64,000 nt of DNA from Desmodus rotundus. Lineage: Eukaryota > Chordata > Mammalia > Chiroptera > Phyllostomidae. The stretch's first letter is position 1, and every line of letters starts with the position of its first letter. The stretch spans positions 42,251,998 through 42,315,997 of the forward strand of contig NC_071391.1 in assembly GCF_022682495.2 (NCBI RefSeq), read 5' to 3'. The notes under the pieces were generated by a model, which was given only the letters and a program-made list of their open reading frames with translations, did not search any database and was not told the DNA's origin. A program made the position numbers and the translations under genes. Shown here piece after piece: positions 34,200 through 45,100 of the stretch.

Positions 34200-34735
34200 G
34201 TGTTACTGCACGTTGGGGGAGCAGTTTGCCACCCCAAAATATACTTTTGGGATATTGATTACTTTTAAATGGTTAGTTTTAAGAAACAAGACTCGGAACC
34301 TTGGATGTCCCCCCTAACTGCCTAAAAGAATTTAGATAGAAGACCTGCTCCAGGAAGGGAGCTATTATCATAAATAACTACAGTTTAATATGAACTAAGT
34401 GATAGAGAGGAAGGAACCTAGCAAGGCCCATTTGATCAACTCCTGTCTATATCCATTTGTTAAAGATGGCCAGCAAACATTTACTCAGCAAACATTCGGT
34501 TTCCTATCTCCACGTGAACTGCCTTTATGCTCTTTGAAGTTCCAAACCACCACCCTCTTTTCCTCAGCTCAGGATGGAATACAAACCTTACCTGCCCTAT
34601 CTTATCTGTCTTAGGGTCTCAGATTCTTATGGAACCTCTGTATGTACATATGTAAAAAATATTGGTCATTTCCCCCTGTTAATCTGTCTCATGTTAATTT
34701 ATTAGTCCAGCCAGAAGGTAGCAGAAAAATTAATA
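34200..34735 (+). mobile_element. Probable old solo LTR (ERVL/MaLR-like)
   Basis: The region has an LTR-like arrangement: 'GTTGGGGGAGCAGTTTGCCACCCCAAAATATAC' at the start, 'CTGCTCCAGGAAGGGAGCTATTATCATAAATAACTACAG' in the middle, a stretch of promoter-like composition, and an end resembling 'CTGTCTCATGTTAATTTATTAGTCCAGCCAGAAGG'. Boundaries and family are uncertain. Confidence 0.4.
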
Positions 34736-34894
34736 TTCTTCCTCTTATAATCTTTTAATAGAAATAGTTCACACAATGAGATTCAAGTCCTTGGCACAGA
34801 AGACCCTTGACTATTTGACCCCCACTTATCTTTCTGTTCTTGTCTCCCCCAGACTTCTCTCTCATGTTACCATTTTTAGCATTATTACCATTAC

Positions 34895-35090
34895 TATCAT
34901 CATCATCATCATTAACATTTCTATAGTACATCTTATATATATACGGTAGTGTCTTACATATATTAATTCATTTAAACCTCATATCAGCACAGTGGAATAG
35001 GTGCTGTGATTATCTCCATTTTATAGATGACACTGAGTTAACATATAGTAAAACTTTTCCAATATCTTAAAGCTACTCAGAAAGATGGAT
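34895..35090 (+). repeat. MIR SINE
   Basis: 'CATTTCTATAGTACATCTTATATATATACGG', 'TTAATTCATTTAAACCTCATATCAGCACAG' and 'TCTCCATTTTATAGATGACACTGAGTTAAC' follow the MIR consensus order. Confidence 0.6.
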
Positions 35091-35879
35091 CCAGAGTTAC
35101 AACATAGGTATTTTTAGCTTTAGAGTTTATGCTCTTAGAAATTATGGAGAGTAAAGCTTCTGCACTTTTTGCATTTACTACTTGTTTGTCTTGGGATGTC
35201 TATCTCACGCCCAATCTTAAACTTTGGCTCCCATTCCTTCTTACACTTACGTGTATGTGTACATATAAGTGCTGTGCTACTACTTCCAATCATTATACAT
35301 ATATTATCACCTACGGCCCTAAAGTTTTTCTGTCATATATATCTCCCCACCGGACTGAGAGTTCTTGTACATCACAGATTGAGTTCAGTAAATACTTTTA
35401 TGGTTTTACTGTGTCTTTCAGTCCTCATTATGGTAGTTTAAACATACAAAATACCGTATCCTCTTTGAGAACTAGAAACTAAATTCGGGACCTCTCTCTT
35501 ACTGCCATGCCTCTACTGCCATACATGTTCATCCTCCTTATTTTCCCATCTCAATTAAAGAAACCTCTATCAACATGGCTGCTTATGTCAGAAATGTGAT
35601 TGTCGTTTTTGACACCTTTCCAAAACTAAACAATCAGCTCTCATCTGGTCTACTACCACTCTTACACTACTTTTTTCTCTTTATGCTCTTGCCATCTATA
35701 GTACACAACCTACGTAGTAGACATAGTAATCTTTTTTTTTAAACATGCTTTGTTCAAACTGCTTCAGTGGTTGTCCATCCCATTTAGATTAATCTCTACA
35801 ACACGGTCAAAAAGAAATTCTGAATGGTCTCCCTCTTTTTACCTAAATAATTTTTACCTCTATTGCCCTTATTCACAAC
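35091..35879. other. Intergenic DNA, possibly decayed L2
   Basis: Pyrimidine-rich stretches ('CTTTGGCTCCCATTCCTTCTTACAC', 'CTGCTTCAGTGGTTGTCCATCCC') loosely resemble L2. Two overlapping frames of 90-117 codons at 35.13-35.48 kb show no protein motif. Confidence 0.3.
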
Positions 35880-36790
35880 ATTTTAATCAAACAATTTTTT
35901 TTTCTGGTTTTGGTATCAGGGTAATACTGACCTCACAGAGAGAGTTGGAAATTGTTCCTTCCTCTTCAATTTTTTAGAACAGTTTTTGAAAGAAAATATG
36001 ATAGAATTGACCAGTGAAGCTATCTAGTCGAGGGCTTTTGTTTGTGGGAAGATTTTTGATTATTCCAGTTTTTTACTTGTTACAGTCTATTGAGATTTTC
36101 GATTTCTTCTAAGCCAGTTTTGGTGTCTTTCCACAATTTTTTCCACCTAGGTTATCTAGTTTCTTGGCATGCAGCTATAGCATCCCTTAGAATCCTTTTT
36201 GTTTTGGTACGATTGGTTGTGATGACAACTCTTTCATTCCTGATTTCAGTAATTTGAGTCTTTTATCTCTTTTCTTGATCAGTCTGGCTAAATGTTTGTA
36301 AATTTTGTGAATGTTTTCCAAGAACCAACCTCTGATTACATTGGTTTTCTCTTTTATTAGTCTATATTTAATTTTTCTATAAAATTTTAATTATTTTATA
36401 AAATTATTTTTCCTTCTTTCTGCTCACTGTGTTTATTTTTCTCTTCTATTTCTAATTTCTTATGCGAAATATTAGGATATTTGCTTGAGATCTTTTTTAC
36501 TAACCTGTACAGTCAATTTTTACTTCTCTTGTCTTTGTTCTCATTCCAAGAGAATACATCTTTGTCTGGTTTTGGTATCAGGGCAATAGTGACCTCACAG
36601 AATGAGTTGGGGAGTATTTTTCTTTATATTTTTTGGAAGGGTTTGAGAATACTTGGTATTAATTATTTTTTAAATGTTTAGTAGAATTTCCCAGGGAAGC
36701 CATTTGGTCCTGGATTTTGTTACTTGAGCGATTTTTAATTACTGATTCAATCTCCTGATTAATCAGTCTGTTCAGATTTTCTATTTCTTC
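35880..36790 (-). mobile_element. L1 ORF2 fragments, antisense
   Basis: Antisense L1 ORF2 (reverse-transcriptase region): 'TTCTGGTTTTGGTATCAGGGTAATACTGACCTCACAGAG' (35899) and a second, similar stretch 'GTCTGGTTTTGGTATCAGGGCAATAGTGACCTCACAGAATGAGTTGG' at about 36560-36610, followed by 'AAGCCATTTGGTCCTGGATTTTG'. The same ORF2 segment appears twice, so two overlapping L1 pieces or an internal rearrangement are present. Confidence 0.75.
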
Positions 36791-38640
36791 ATGACTCAGT
36801 CTTAGTAGACTCACGGTGATAGGAAGCCAGACCAATGGGTAGCACCTTTTTTAAATGCAAATACAACTCTTTTAGGGGGAGACTGGGAGATGAGTGTTTT
36901 GTTCTGCTCCCTCTGCATTGCGCCTTGGGGTGATAGCCAGTTGAGAACCTTTTGTTTGCTACCATCCTGTTGAATTTGTAAATAGAAAGCCCATTGCCCA
37001 CCAGAATCAGGCTATTGAGAGGTGTGTCCTCTCAGTCATAAACGCTGGTACACCAAACAAGTACTCAAGTTCCTTTATCAGAGACCCTGAGGACCTGGGG
37101 TGGAGCGGAGAGAGCAGGCTAAAATGATACCCACTGGCCTCTCTGACCTCTGGAGAAGACTATAGTCTGCCCCTAGAGGTGTGTTTAACTAGAAACCTAC
37201 CCCTAAGGCTGAAGCAGTGAAAATAAGCTAATAGGCTTATTTTTTATTTACAGAAAGACTGGGTGCCTTGGTCTGTTGCCTTGCTGGGGCTGATGGGGGA
37301 CTCAAGAGTGGGAAAATTTTAATTCAAGGTAATAGGTAACAAGCCTAGTAGTTAATGCACGTAGAAGCTATTGTTTCAGGAACTGGAGGTGTGGCCCACC
37401 CTGACCCCAGGAGACCACAAGCAATTGATCTTGTGCTCCAGAAGCACCAGAAGTGATCAAGGTTGTATCCAAGCCATTGTATTCCAGGGGGAGACAGTAC
37501 GCCACCCAGGACACAGATAAAGAAAATCACCCAGGACACAGGACACAGTTAAAGGAAATCACTGGTCAGTGGATGAAAGGATGTGAAGGATATTGCTGGA
37601 CTGCAGCTTTTATCTGATTAACCTCTTTACGGAATTCCAAATCCCTTACCTACACTTTCTCCTTACAAAAAAGGGCTGGTTTAAAATGGAATTTAAGATG
37701 ATGTCTTAGGGTATATAACCTGCTGTCTTCTCAGACCACTGGCCATCTGAATAAAATACCCATAAAGATTCAATCCCTGTCTCTGCTTATTGGTTCTGGT
37801 AGAGATAGGAAACACGAAAATTGGCTTTTCTGGTTTCAGGGTATAGGCAGTTAAGAACTATTTCTCTGTTTCTTATAGTCATGTGGGACCCACCAGCATA
37901 AACCTCACTGGCCACCAGACCTGGTGATCAAGAAGTATCTCCTGGGTAGCAGCCACACAAATGGCAGTGTCAGCTGAGTACACAAGCTCTTTTCTGGGAG
38001 ATACCTGTCACCTTGAGCAAGGCAAAGGAAGAGCAAAAGGATGGTGACTTCCAGCTTCGGTCTTTAGAGTATTTCAGAAGGTTCCTAGATGTGTGTTAAA
38101 TTAGATGCCTGTCCCTCAGGCTGATGCTTTAAGATAAGCAAATTGGTCCATTTTACAGAAAGTCTGAGCACTTTGCAGTAGGCTGCCTCTATGCTGGGCC
38201 CTGGGGTGGGTCAGTCTTCAGGGGAACTTTAAGAACTGTTTTTCTGATCCTATATCCTTTTAGGTCTTGTGAACACGAGTCCCATTGGTTTTCAAAGCCA
38301 GATGTTTCTTGGGGGCAGGGCTTGTCTCTTAGGTGCAGATCTTAAAATTGGATGCCACATGAGGGGTTCAAACCCTTCACTCCCCAGAAAGAAGTTTGGG
38401 GTTGTTTTCTCCCAACTGTGGGTTGTCATGCCAGGAGTGGGGTTTATGGTGAGATTGTGTCTCAGCCTCTCTCACCCACTTTGATGTGTGGTTTTTTTCC
38501 TCATTTCTCCAATGTGTAGGAGTTGCTTACCTAGTTTTTAGGTTTCTTTCAGAGGAAAGCTTTTCATATGTACCTATAGATTTGTTGTGTCTGTGGGAGA
38601 ACGTGAGTTCACATGTTGCCATCTTGAACTGGAACATCCA
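36791..38640 (-). mobile_element. Old L1 5'UTR, antisense, with repeated units
   Basis: Antisense L1 5' region ending with 'GCCATCTTGAACTGGAA' at about 38619-38635, the complement of an L1 start ('TTCCAGTTCAAGATGGC'). Within it, two related units are recognisable. One is at about 37140-37310, 'AGGTGTGTTTAACTAGAAACC ... CCTAAGGCTGAAGCAGTG ... ACAGAAAGACTGGG', and resumes at about 37850 with 'AGTTAAGAACTATTTCTC'. The other is at about 38060-38260, 'GATGTGTGTTAAATTAGATGCC ... CTCAGGCTGATGCTTTAAG ... ACAGAAAGTCTGAG ... TTTAAGAACTGTTTTTC'. This is a 5'UTR built from diverged tandem units. The first unit is split by an LTR-like insertion. Confidence 0.65.
37330..37845 (+). mobile_element. Probable solo LTR inserted in an L1 5'UTR
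   Basis: This segment interrupts the antisense L1 5'UTR. It has promoter and terminator spacing typical of an LTR: TATATAA at about 37712, then AATAAA at 37750-37755, then about 90 bp with 'CCTGTCTCTGCTTATTGG'. Exact ends (expected TG...CA) and a target duplication could not be fixed. Short direct repeats of 'CACCCAGGACACAG' occur at about 37502-37545. Confidence 0.45.
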
Positions 38641-39232
38641 TGCTTCTCTCTCTTTAGATTCAGTTGGAGGTATTGCTTACGGTCATCAATTGAAGAGCAG
38701 CATCATTGTTATTTTCTCTCCGAGCCATTTCGTCCAAATGAAAGACATTTTGCAGATTTGTTACAGAAGTATCCCTCATCTCTTGCCGGTGGAAATCATG
38801 TTCTTTCACGGAGTCCCAAGGAAAGCATTCTGAGAGCCCACGCATGGCAGGTTGAGGCATGGTAGGATCAGAAGTCTTTCTCCAGGTTTCCAATGTCTCA
38901 CCTCGGAATGTCCTGCCATGGAAAAAGCCTAATCCTGTCTTCATCAGGCCCAGAAATAAGGTCAGTGTCCAGAGATTCTGTACCACATTAAAACTTAGTC
39001 CTTTGGAGCTTAGTCCAGTTCCTGGCTGTGCTCTGGCCAACTAGAGCTGGTGTATCCAATACCCAGGCTTGGCTTAGAGCTTGCTTGTAGTCTTTGCAGC
39101 TACTGACCACATTGCTGGTAGGGCCACATGGTTGCTATGGAGAGAACATGCCAACAAATGGAGCAAGCATGTATTACTCAGTGAGAGAGAGCTCTTTGTT
39201 AGCTGGGATTATATTATCTCAGGCTTGAGAAG
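38641..39232. other. Unidentified sequence between old L1 5' end and SINE
   Basis: No recognised gene. A 126-codon minus-strand frame (38660-39040) and overlapping plus-strand frames of 92-115 codons at 38.49-38.87 kb are the longest in the area. I recognise no domain in any of them. Confidence 0.3.
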
Positions 39233-39430
39233 GACCAGGAGCTTTTTCTTTTTTATTTTTTATCCTCACCTAAGGATATATTGATTTTAGAGAGGAAAAA
39301 GCGGGGAGAGAGAGAGAGAGAGAAACATTGATGTGAGCCCTGACTGAAGATTGAACCTGAAACCTTTTTTTGTCTACTGGATGAAGGTCCAAGCAACTGA
39401 GCCATCTGGCCAGGGTAGATCAGGAGCTTT
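39233..39430 (-). mobile_element. VES-like tRNA-derived SINE with 13-bp target duplication
   Basis: The element occupies 39246-39417 in antisense. It ends with the complement of the tRNA-related head ('CAACTGAGCCATCTGGCCAGGG', B-box remnant 'GATTGAACCTGA') and starts with the complement of an A-rich tail and a (GA)n run. GACCAGGAGCTTT (39233-39245) and GATCAGGAGCTTT (39418-39430) are the target duplication with one mismatch. Confidence 0.85.
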
Positions 39431-40358
39431 CTCAAATAACCAAGCAAGTTCCCAAACTTTCACGGATTTGCACTGGCTCTGCCCTCTAACCAGTCCATTT
39501 CCTGGATTGTTCAAGGTTCTGTGTCTCTTATCCAATCCGATCCCTAGGCCTCTATGGACACCATCTTGGCTCTAGTTGTGCATGTGCTTCTCTCTCCCTG
39601 CTCCCCTCTGACAATCTGGTCCCCAGAGGGAGGGCAGGCTGTTCCCTAGGGAGATTCTTTCTGCCTATGTGGGGGAAGGGAGGGGTGTTAATCCCCTTGG
39701 TGCATCAATGCTGCTATCCCTTGCAGTGTGTGAAGCAAGCTTATGCTCCCTAGTTGATTACGCTTAATAATGTTTGACTTCCTTTGCTCCCTTGCTTTAT
39801 CAATATCTAGCTACCCACACTAACACATCTAACCAGGATAGATGGATAGCATAGGATATCATAGATCATAATGCAGTAAAAAGCAGCACCAAAATCTCAG
39901 TGACTTTCATCTGCATTGGTTCATATTTTACTTCTGCTACATTTTACTGCAATGTTGCTCCATGTTTTCTTCACTGGAGGACATCAGCAACTGGAGCAGC
40001 TGCTATCTCAAATGTTTTATGCCTGAGGAAGAATAGAGAGGTGGTGTTGACTAAAAATTAATATTGAATAAATGTTTTGTCACCAAAAAGGATTTATTGT
40101 GGGGGCAGGATAAAAGCGTTGTAACCCAGCACATGCAATTGTGGCAAGCCATGTGCACACTCTGCCTGGCAAGCCAAGATGAAGAGACATTTAACCAAGG
40201 GAAGAGGAAGTTAAGGGAAGAGGAAGGTAGAACTATAATGCTTTATTATGAGCTTAGAGATCTGGTAGAGTTCTTGTTTACTCTTGTGATTGCAGAGGAG
40301 ACTTCCATAAGCCCTAACTCCTCCCACAGACCTTCCAGACTGATTGTGTTTTATTAAA
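39431..40358. other. Intergenic DNA, nothing recognised
   Basis: No gene or repeat recognised with confidence. A 97-codon frame at 40064-40357 has no recognisable motif and runs up to the SINE target duplication, so it is probably chance. Confidence 0.35.
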
Positions 40359-40420
40359 ATTCCAGTTAGTCTTTTTTAAAATTAATTTTTAGTTTTGAGG
40401 GAGGGAGAGAGGGAGAGGGA

Positions 40421-40466
<46 letters not shown>

Positions 40467-40613
40467 AAGTTTTTTTTCTTGTTGTTATTCCACTTATTTA
40501 TGCATTCATTGGTTGATTCTGTCCTGATGGGGGATCCAACCCACAACTTCGGTGTATGGGGATGATAGTTTATCCAACTGAACTATCTGGCCAGGGCCAT
40601 TCCAGTTAGTCCT
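40359..40613 (-). mobile_element. tRNA-derived bat SINE with (GA)n tract and 15-bp target duplication
   Basis: Antisense SINE at 40374-40598. The head complement is 'CAACTGAACTATCTGGCCAGGGCC', with 'GATCCAACCCACAACTT' at the B box, then 'CATTCATTGGTTGATTCTGTCCTGATG', a long (GA)n run at about 40419-40463 and an A-rich tail complement. ATTCCAGTTAGTCTT (40359-40373) and ATTCCAGTTAGTCCT (40599-40613) are the target duplication. Its body differs from the other SINEs here, so it is a separate subfamily. Confidence 0.85.
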
Positions 40614-41104
40614 TATCATGGTGAACCACAAGACAGCTGCTAAAGCTTCAATTCAGAGAGGACACACACTTCCACCCACATTTCATGGACCAAGAAAGTT
40701 ATGTGAATAAATCTGAATTTATCGAGAAGAGATATAAAATTCTTGCACAGAGGAGAGGTACAGAAAGTCCTGTGGTCAAGGTAGATCTCAGCATTGCAGG
40801 GATATATCATTACTCTAGAGAAAAAAGAAGGGTAAATGGTAACATAATATGTCCTGCCCTCTGTATTGTCATCTGGAAAGTTAAAATTTCTTAATTTAAA
40901 GAGGTATTTTTCAACAAATATCCTATTGTTTAATATTCAAATAATATAGCTGCATAGCTAGATTGGCAGAAAGTATATTCATTTGTAACATATTCTTGAG
41001 GTTGTTTCACTTGCCATATTTTTTGTTATTGAAACTTATCAGTTATGGTTTTACACAAAGGTAGAAATATTGTTACTTTGATGATGTATTTATGCTATAT
41101 TCTG
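40614..41104. other. Intergenic DNA, nothing recognised
   Basis: AT-rich stretch with no recognised gene or repeat. Confidence 0.35.
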
Positions 41105-41750
41105 TTGATACTAGGATGCCTTTTTAACAAAATTTTTAAATTGAATTTATTGGGGTTACATTGGTTAACTGAGTAAGTTTCAGGTGTACAATTCTATAGT
41201 ACATTGTATTGTGTGTTCACCACCCATAGTCTACTCTCCTGTTGCCATTTATTCCCCCTTTACCCTCTTCTACCTGCGCCTACTCCACTTCCCTCTGGTA
41301 ATCACCATACTGGTATCTGTGTCTATGAGTTTTTCCTTCAATCCCTTCATCTGTTTCACCCAGTTCTCCAACCCTCCCCCACCACAGCTGTCAGTGTGTT
41401 CTCCGTATCCATGAGTCTGTCTCTATTCACTTTGTTTGTTTATTTTGTTCATTAGATTCCACATATAAGTGTAATCATATGGTACTTGTCTTTCTCTGAC
41501 TGGCCAATTTCACTTAGCATAATACCCTCGAGGTCCATCCATGTGGTTGTAACCCAAAACACTGATTTGAAAGGACCTATGCACCCCTATGTTCATTGAA
41601 GCACAATTTACAATAGCCAAGACTTGGAATCAGCCTAAGTATCCATCAGGAGATGAGTGGAATTAGAACTGTGGTACGTTTACATGATGAATACTACACA
41701 GCCATAAAAAATAAGGAAATCTTACCTTTCTTTTTTATTAAAGATTCCAC
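41105..41750 (-). mobile_element. L1 3' end with 5' inversion (twin priming), antisense
   Basis: 41105-41560 is an antisense L1 3'UTR: tail complement 'TAAATTGAATTTATTGGGGTTACATTGGTTAACTG', then 'GTACAATTCTATAGTACATTGTATTG', then 'CACTTAGCATAATACCCTCGAGGTCCATCCATG'. 41561-41745 is sense L1: 'ATGTTCATTGAAGCACAATTTACAATAGCC' to 'TACACAGCCATAAAAAATAAGGAAATC'. The sense part is the segment that should directly precede the 3'UTR, so its orientation is flipped, a twin-priming product. Confidence 0.75.
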
Positions 41751-42449
41751 CTATTTTTTCAGAAATATATTTGATAATCCAATTTGTCTTTATTTTTCCT
41801 GTAAAGATTTCTATTTTTTCAAACACTGATACTTTCGTAAAATTTACTTTTAACATCTGGAAAAAATATATCTTGGTATTTCATTTTTGAACTTATAACA
41901 TTATAAAATAGCATGTATGTGGTAAAGGCACAAATTTAACAGAAGTTAATTTTTAAACTGAAAAAACTTTATAACAATTACTATAATGTACTTAGGGAAT
42001 CATTATATAGTGATCTTTATGTCTGCAAAATTTACTCTGTGTATTACTGTTGGCATACATTTTATTTATGCATATTCTATAAATTTCACAACACGATATT
42101 ATTTTTGCTATAAGAATTGACTGGCCACTTTTACTGACTCTGTCTATAAGCACAACTAAACCCTGAAAAATAAATATATACATACATACTAAAAGGTGAA
42201 AGAAAGAATTTAGCTAGGAACTAGGATCTTCATATCCTCATGGCCCAAGGTGTGAGATGATAATGACTTGGATTTGCTTTTGGCTTCATATATCTCAGGC
42301 CTGCTGTTGAAGAAGCCAGAAGTCTGAATATGTTAACTACACACAAACAAAAAAGCTCCAAGCAAAGTGTGCTCTCTCTTGCCAAATGACCAGAAGGAGG
42401 GCAACCTAGGAAGACAGAATGGGCCATAACTGCTCTACTTCAGCCAAAC
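41751..42449. other. Intergenic DNA, nothing recognised
   Basis: AT-rich stretch, no gene recognised. Confidence 0.35.
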
Positions 42450-43545
42450 CAAATTTTAAAAAAAGTAAAACTGTGGTCCTATCCCTACCCACATAGCAAA
42501 GGATGAGTGGGGAGTCTAGACCCCCACCCTCACCAGGCTGGTTAGAGCCAAAAATTTTATTTCCTCTGGAAGGTGGTGAGCACCACTGCCCCACTGCCAC
42601 CAGGTGTCAGTAAAGAGCTTGGATTTCCACCCCCATCCAGCAGTAACAGGGTGCCCCTGCCTGGAGGAGACTCAGGACTTTCACCACCATCCAGCAGTAA
42701 GAGGCCACCCATTGTGGTGTCAGAGGAGGCCACATGATGAGCAGTAACTAACCCTTACTCCTCCCAGAAAAGTATCAGTAGAGCAACAGGGAGCTGTAAT
42801 TGATCCCTTCACAGCTGTAATGAGAAGCTCCACATTTGGTTGCCAATGGAGGGTGAATAATAAACCTAGCCTTCTTCCTGCACCTGGAAGTAACAAGGCT
42901 GGGCCCTTCCTATTCATATAGGAGAAATGTCAAAGAAATCCAGCTAAAGCAGAAGGTGTAAATAAGATCCTAATCTCATAGCAGAATATCCAATATATGC
43001 TGATTCCAACAGAAAATTACTCATCACACCAATAAACAGGAATATCTCAAACTGAATGATAAAAAACAATCAAGAGATGCCAAAACTGAGATTATAGAAG
43101 TGTCAGAATTATAGGTAAAGATTTTAAAGTAGACATCATAAGGAAAAATTATAAACACACTTAAAATGAAGACAAAGGAGGTCTCAGTAAAGAAATAGAT
43201 CATTAAAAGAAGATGCAAATGAAAATTTTGGAACCTAAAAAAAAAATAAGGATACAAAAATGTTGAGTGTATGGGGTCAACATCAGAATGGAGGGAAAGA
43301 GGAAAGAATAGAGTGAGATTGTCACAAAAGATTTTAACATCCAAGTTATCAGAATCCAGTAAGGAGAGGAGCAGGATAATGGGGCTGAAAAGTACTCAGA
43401 AGAGTAATGGCTGAAAATCCCCAAATTTGGCAAAAATCAGATCTATAGATTCAAGAGGCTGAGTAGATCCTGAATAGGATAAGCCTAATGAAATACACAA
43501 GACATTTCAGAGACAAATTTCTGAAAACAATATAAATTAAATGAT
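42450..43545 (+). mobile_element. Old L1M/HAL1 5' and ORF1 region, left half of an interrupted copy
   Basis: Wording of an old L1 5' region and ORF1: 'CACCCTCACCAGGCTGG', 'CCAGCAGTAACAGGGTGCCCCTGCCTGGAG', 'AGCAGAATATCCAATATATGCTG', 'AGGAATATCTCAAACTGAATGATAAAAAACAATC', 'ATGGAGGGAAAGAGGAAAGAATAGAGTGAG', then 'ACATTTCAGAGACAAATTTCTGAAAAC'. The copy continues at 49704 after the nested SINE and ERV. No frame is open. Confidence 0.65.
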
Positions 43546-43699
43546 TTTATTTAATTTTAGAGAGAGGAGAAGGGTGGGAGAAAAAGGGAGAGAAACATCA
43601 ATGGTTGCCTCTCAAAGGTGCCTAGACTGGGGATCAAACCTGCAACACACCCATGTACCCTGACCCAGCACCTAACCAGTGACTTTTCACTTGTGGGAT
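43546..43699 (-). mobile_element. VES-like SINE, left part, split by the ERV
   Basis: Antisense SINE tail and body: '(A-rich complement)...TTTTAGAGAGAGGAGAAGGG', 'AGAGAAACATCAATGGTTGCCTCTC', 'GACTGGGGATCAAACCTGC'. It breaks off at GGAT (43696-43699) and continues with GGATGATGTCCAACC at 49665, where the head complement ends in 'CAACTGAGTCACAGAGGTCAGGGCC' at 49703. Confidence 0.85.
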
Positions 43700-45087
43700 T
43701 GTTACAGAGCAGGAGGGTGGGGGTGGTTCCTTTACGATAAATTATTACAGAAAGGATTCCGCCTTTCTGTCTCTGGAGGTTCCTTCCCCCCTCGCCCACC
43801 TGCTAGGTTCGCAATGCCCGCCGCCAGAGGAAAGACGTCTCTCAATGCCAGAGACTGGTGAAAAGGAAAGGAATTGTTTATTCAAAAGTTACACAAACTT
43901 AGAATAATGACCTAATGTCTTCAGTAAGATACTAAAGTCCTCTAGAATACCCACAGATGCACAGTCCTTCCCTCTCCCTGTGCCCAGTCCGGGGTACTGT
44001 GTCTCAGGAAAAGAAGTAGAAGTCCGTGATTCAGGCTCCCAGCACCATCAGCTGTGTGGCTGCTGCGATCTCCAGTTAATCCAAAGCCATGTGGCACCTT
44101 CTCATGGCCCAGCAGCAAGAGTCCTTTCTCCCCTTTCTCTATGGCTGCAAAGTCTCTCCTGCTGCCTAAGCCGCGTGGCAAGAAGAAGCACTCCAAAACC
44201 TCGTGGTCCTCTTTACTCTCCTTCAGAACCGCGTGGTCCTTTTCCCCACTTCAGAACCACATGGACCTCTATCTATCTACTTGCTTCAGAGCCTCGTGGT
44301 TCACTCCTTCCTTCAGAGCTGCATGGTCTCTTCTTTCTCCCCCATAACCTTGTGGTCCTCCCTACTCTTTGAAGCCGCGTGGTCTCTCTTTTACTTCAGA
44401 GCCGCATGGTCTCTCCTTCCCTTCAGAGCCACATGGTCTCTCCTCCCTTCAGAGCCACATGGTCTCTCTCTTTTACTTCAGAGCCGCATGGTCTCTCCTT
44501 CCCTTCAGAGCCACATGGTCTCTTCTTCCCTTCAGAGCCACATGGTCTCTCCTCTTCCCTATGGCTGCCGGGCCTAGGTTTAAATCCCAGTTCCCATCTT
44601 CCTTTGCAGCCCATTTCCGACTCCTCCTACAGTCAGCTACACCTGCCAGCATCCCTGTATTCTTCCAGCTTTACTGGGCTGCCATAGTAAGTCTGGGCAG
44701 GTGTGGCCCCATGGCTTGGAGCCAATCATCTCCAAGCTCTCACGCAGGCCCTGTAACCAGGGGGAGTTGCTTCCCAGTCCCATCTTGGGTGGAAGCCACT
44801 CCCATCTCCAAGGCTCAAGGTAGGACCACAGCTATTTAACATATCCATGAAACCAGTTAAAGGTTATAGATATGTTAAATGACCATGCCTGGGGTTAGCT
44901 ACAAAGCTGTTGCTACCCAAAACAGCTCTGAATGGCCCTGTTCCATGTGTCCCATCCCCCCTGGCTCAGGCCTGTAGGGGTGAGGACATCCTATATACAT
45001 TTTTCTAATGTTTCCTGGACACCCCGAGTCCTGGACCCCATTACAAATCCCTTCTTGGGGCCCTCCTCTTGGCTGCACCCTGCTTCA
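43700..45087 (-). repeat. 3' LTR of the ERV
   Basis: 1388 bp, starting TGAAGCAGGG and ending CTGTAACA on the minus strand. On this strand U3 holds a minisatellite (44165-44560), followed by AATAAA at 43882-43877 and about 180 bp of U5-like sequence, which is GC-richer. It is 1385/1388 identical to the other LTR and is preceded by a polypurine tract. Confidence 0.93.
44165..44560 (-). repeat. U3 minisatellite of about 14 short units in the 3' LTR
   Basis: On the + strand, units of about 26-36 bp each carry a GCC(A/G)C(A/G)TGGT core followed by CTCT-rich spacer, such as 'CAGAGCCACATGGTCTCTCC'. I count about 14 cores between 44168 and 44560. The first ones are diverged (CCTCGTGG, CCGCGTGG) and the last seven are near-identical. 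Many cores contain an E-box-type CACATG (CATGTG). An equivalent array lies in the other LTR at 48742-49137. The position in U3, upstream of AATAAA on the minus strand, fits enhancer repeats. Confidence 0.85.
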
Positions 45088-45100
45088 ATCCCTCCTTTCA
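45088..45100 (-). promoter_or_regulatory. Polypurine tract of the ERV
   Basis: On the minus strand AAAGGAGGGA lies immediately 5' of the 3' LTR start (TGAAGC). This purine run is where plus-strand DNA synthesis would be primed in a retrovirus, and it fixes the element's orientation. Confidence 0.8.

Noticed and set aside
42450..43545. Host gene exon candidates in 42.4-43.4 kb
   Set aside because: The wording follows an old L1 5'/ORF1 region and continues after the nested insertion.
44165..44560. Regularly spaced short repeats resembling a CRISPR array
   Set aside because: This is a eukaryotic genome, unit spacing is irregular, the spacers are themselves similar, and the array is duplicated in the second LTR. 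It is a minisatellite.
44369..44839. 156-codon and related plus-strand frames with repeated 'EPHGLS' peptides, present twice (again at 48946)
   Set aside because: They translate the U3 minisatellite of the ERV LTRs on the antisense strand. The peptide repeats reflect the DNA repeats.
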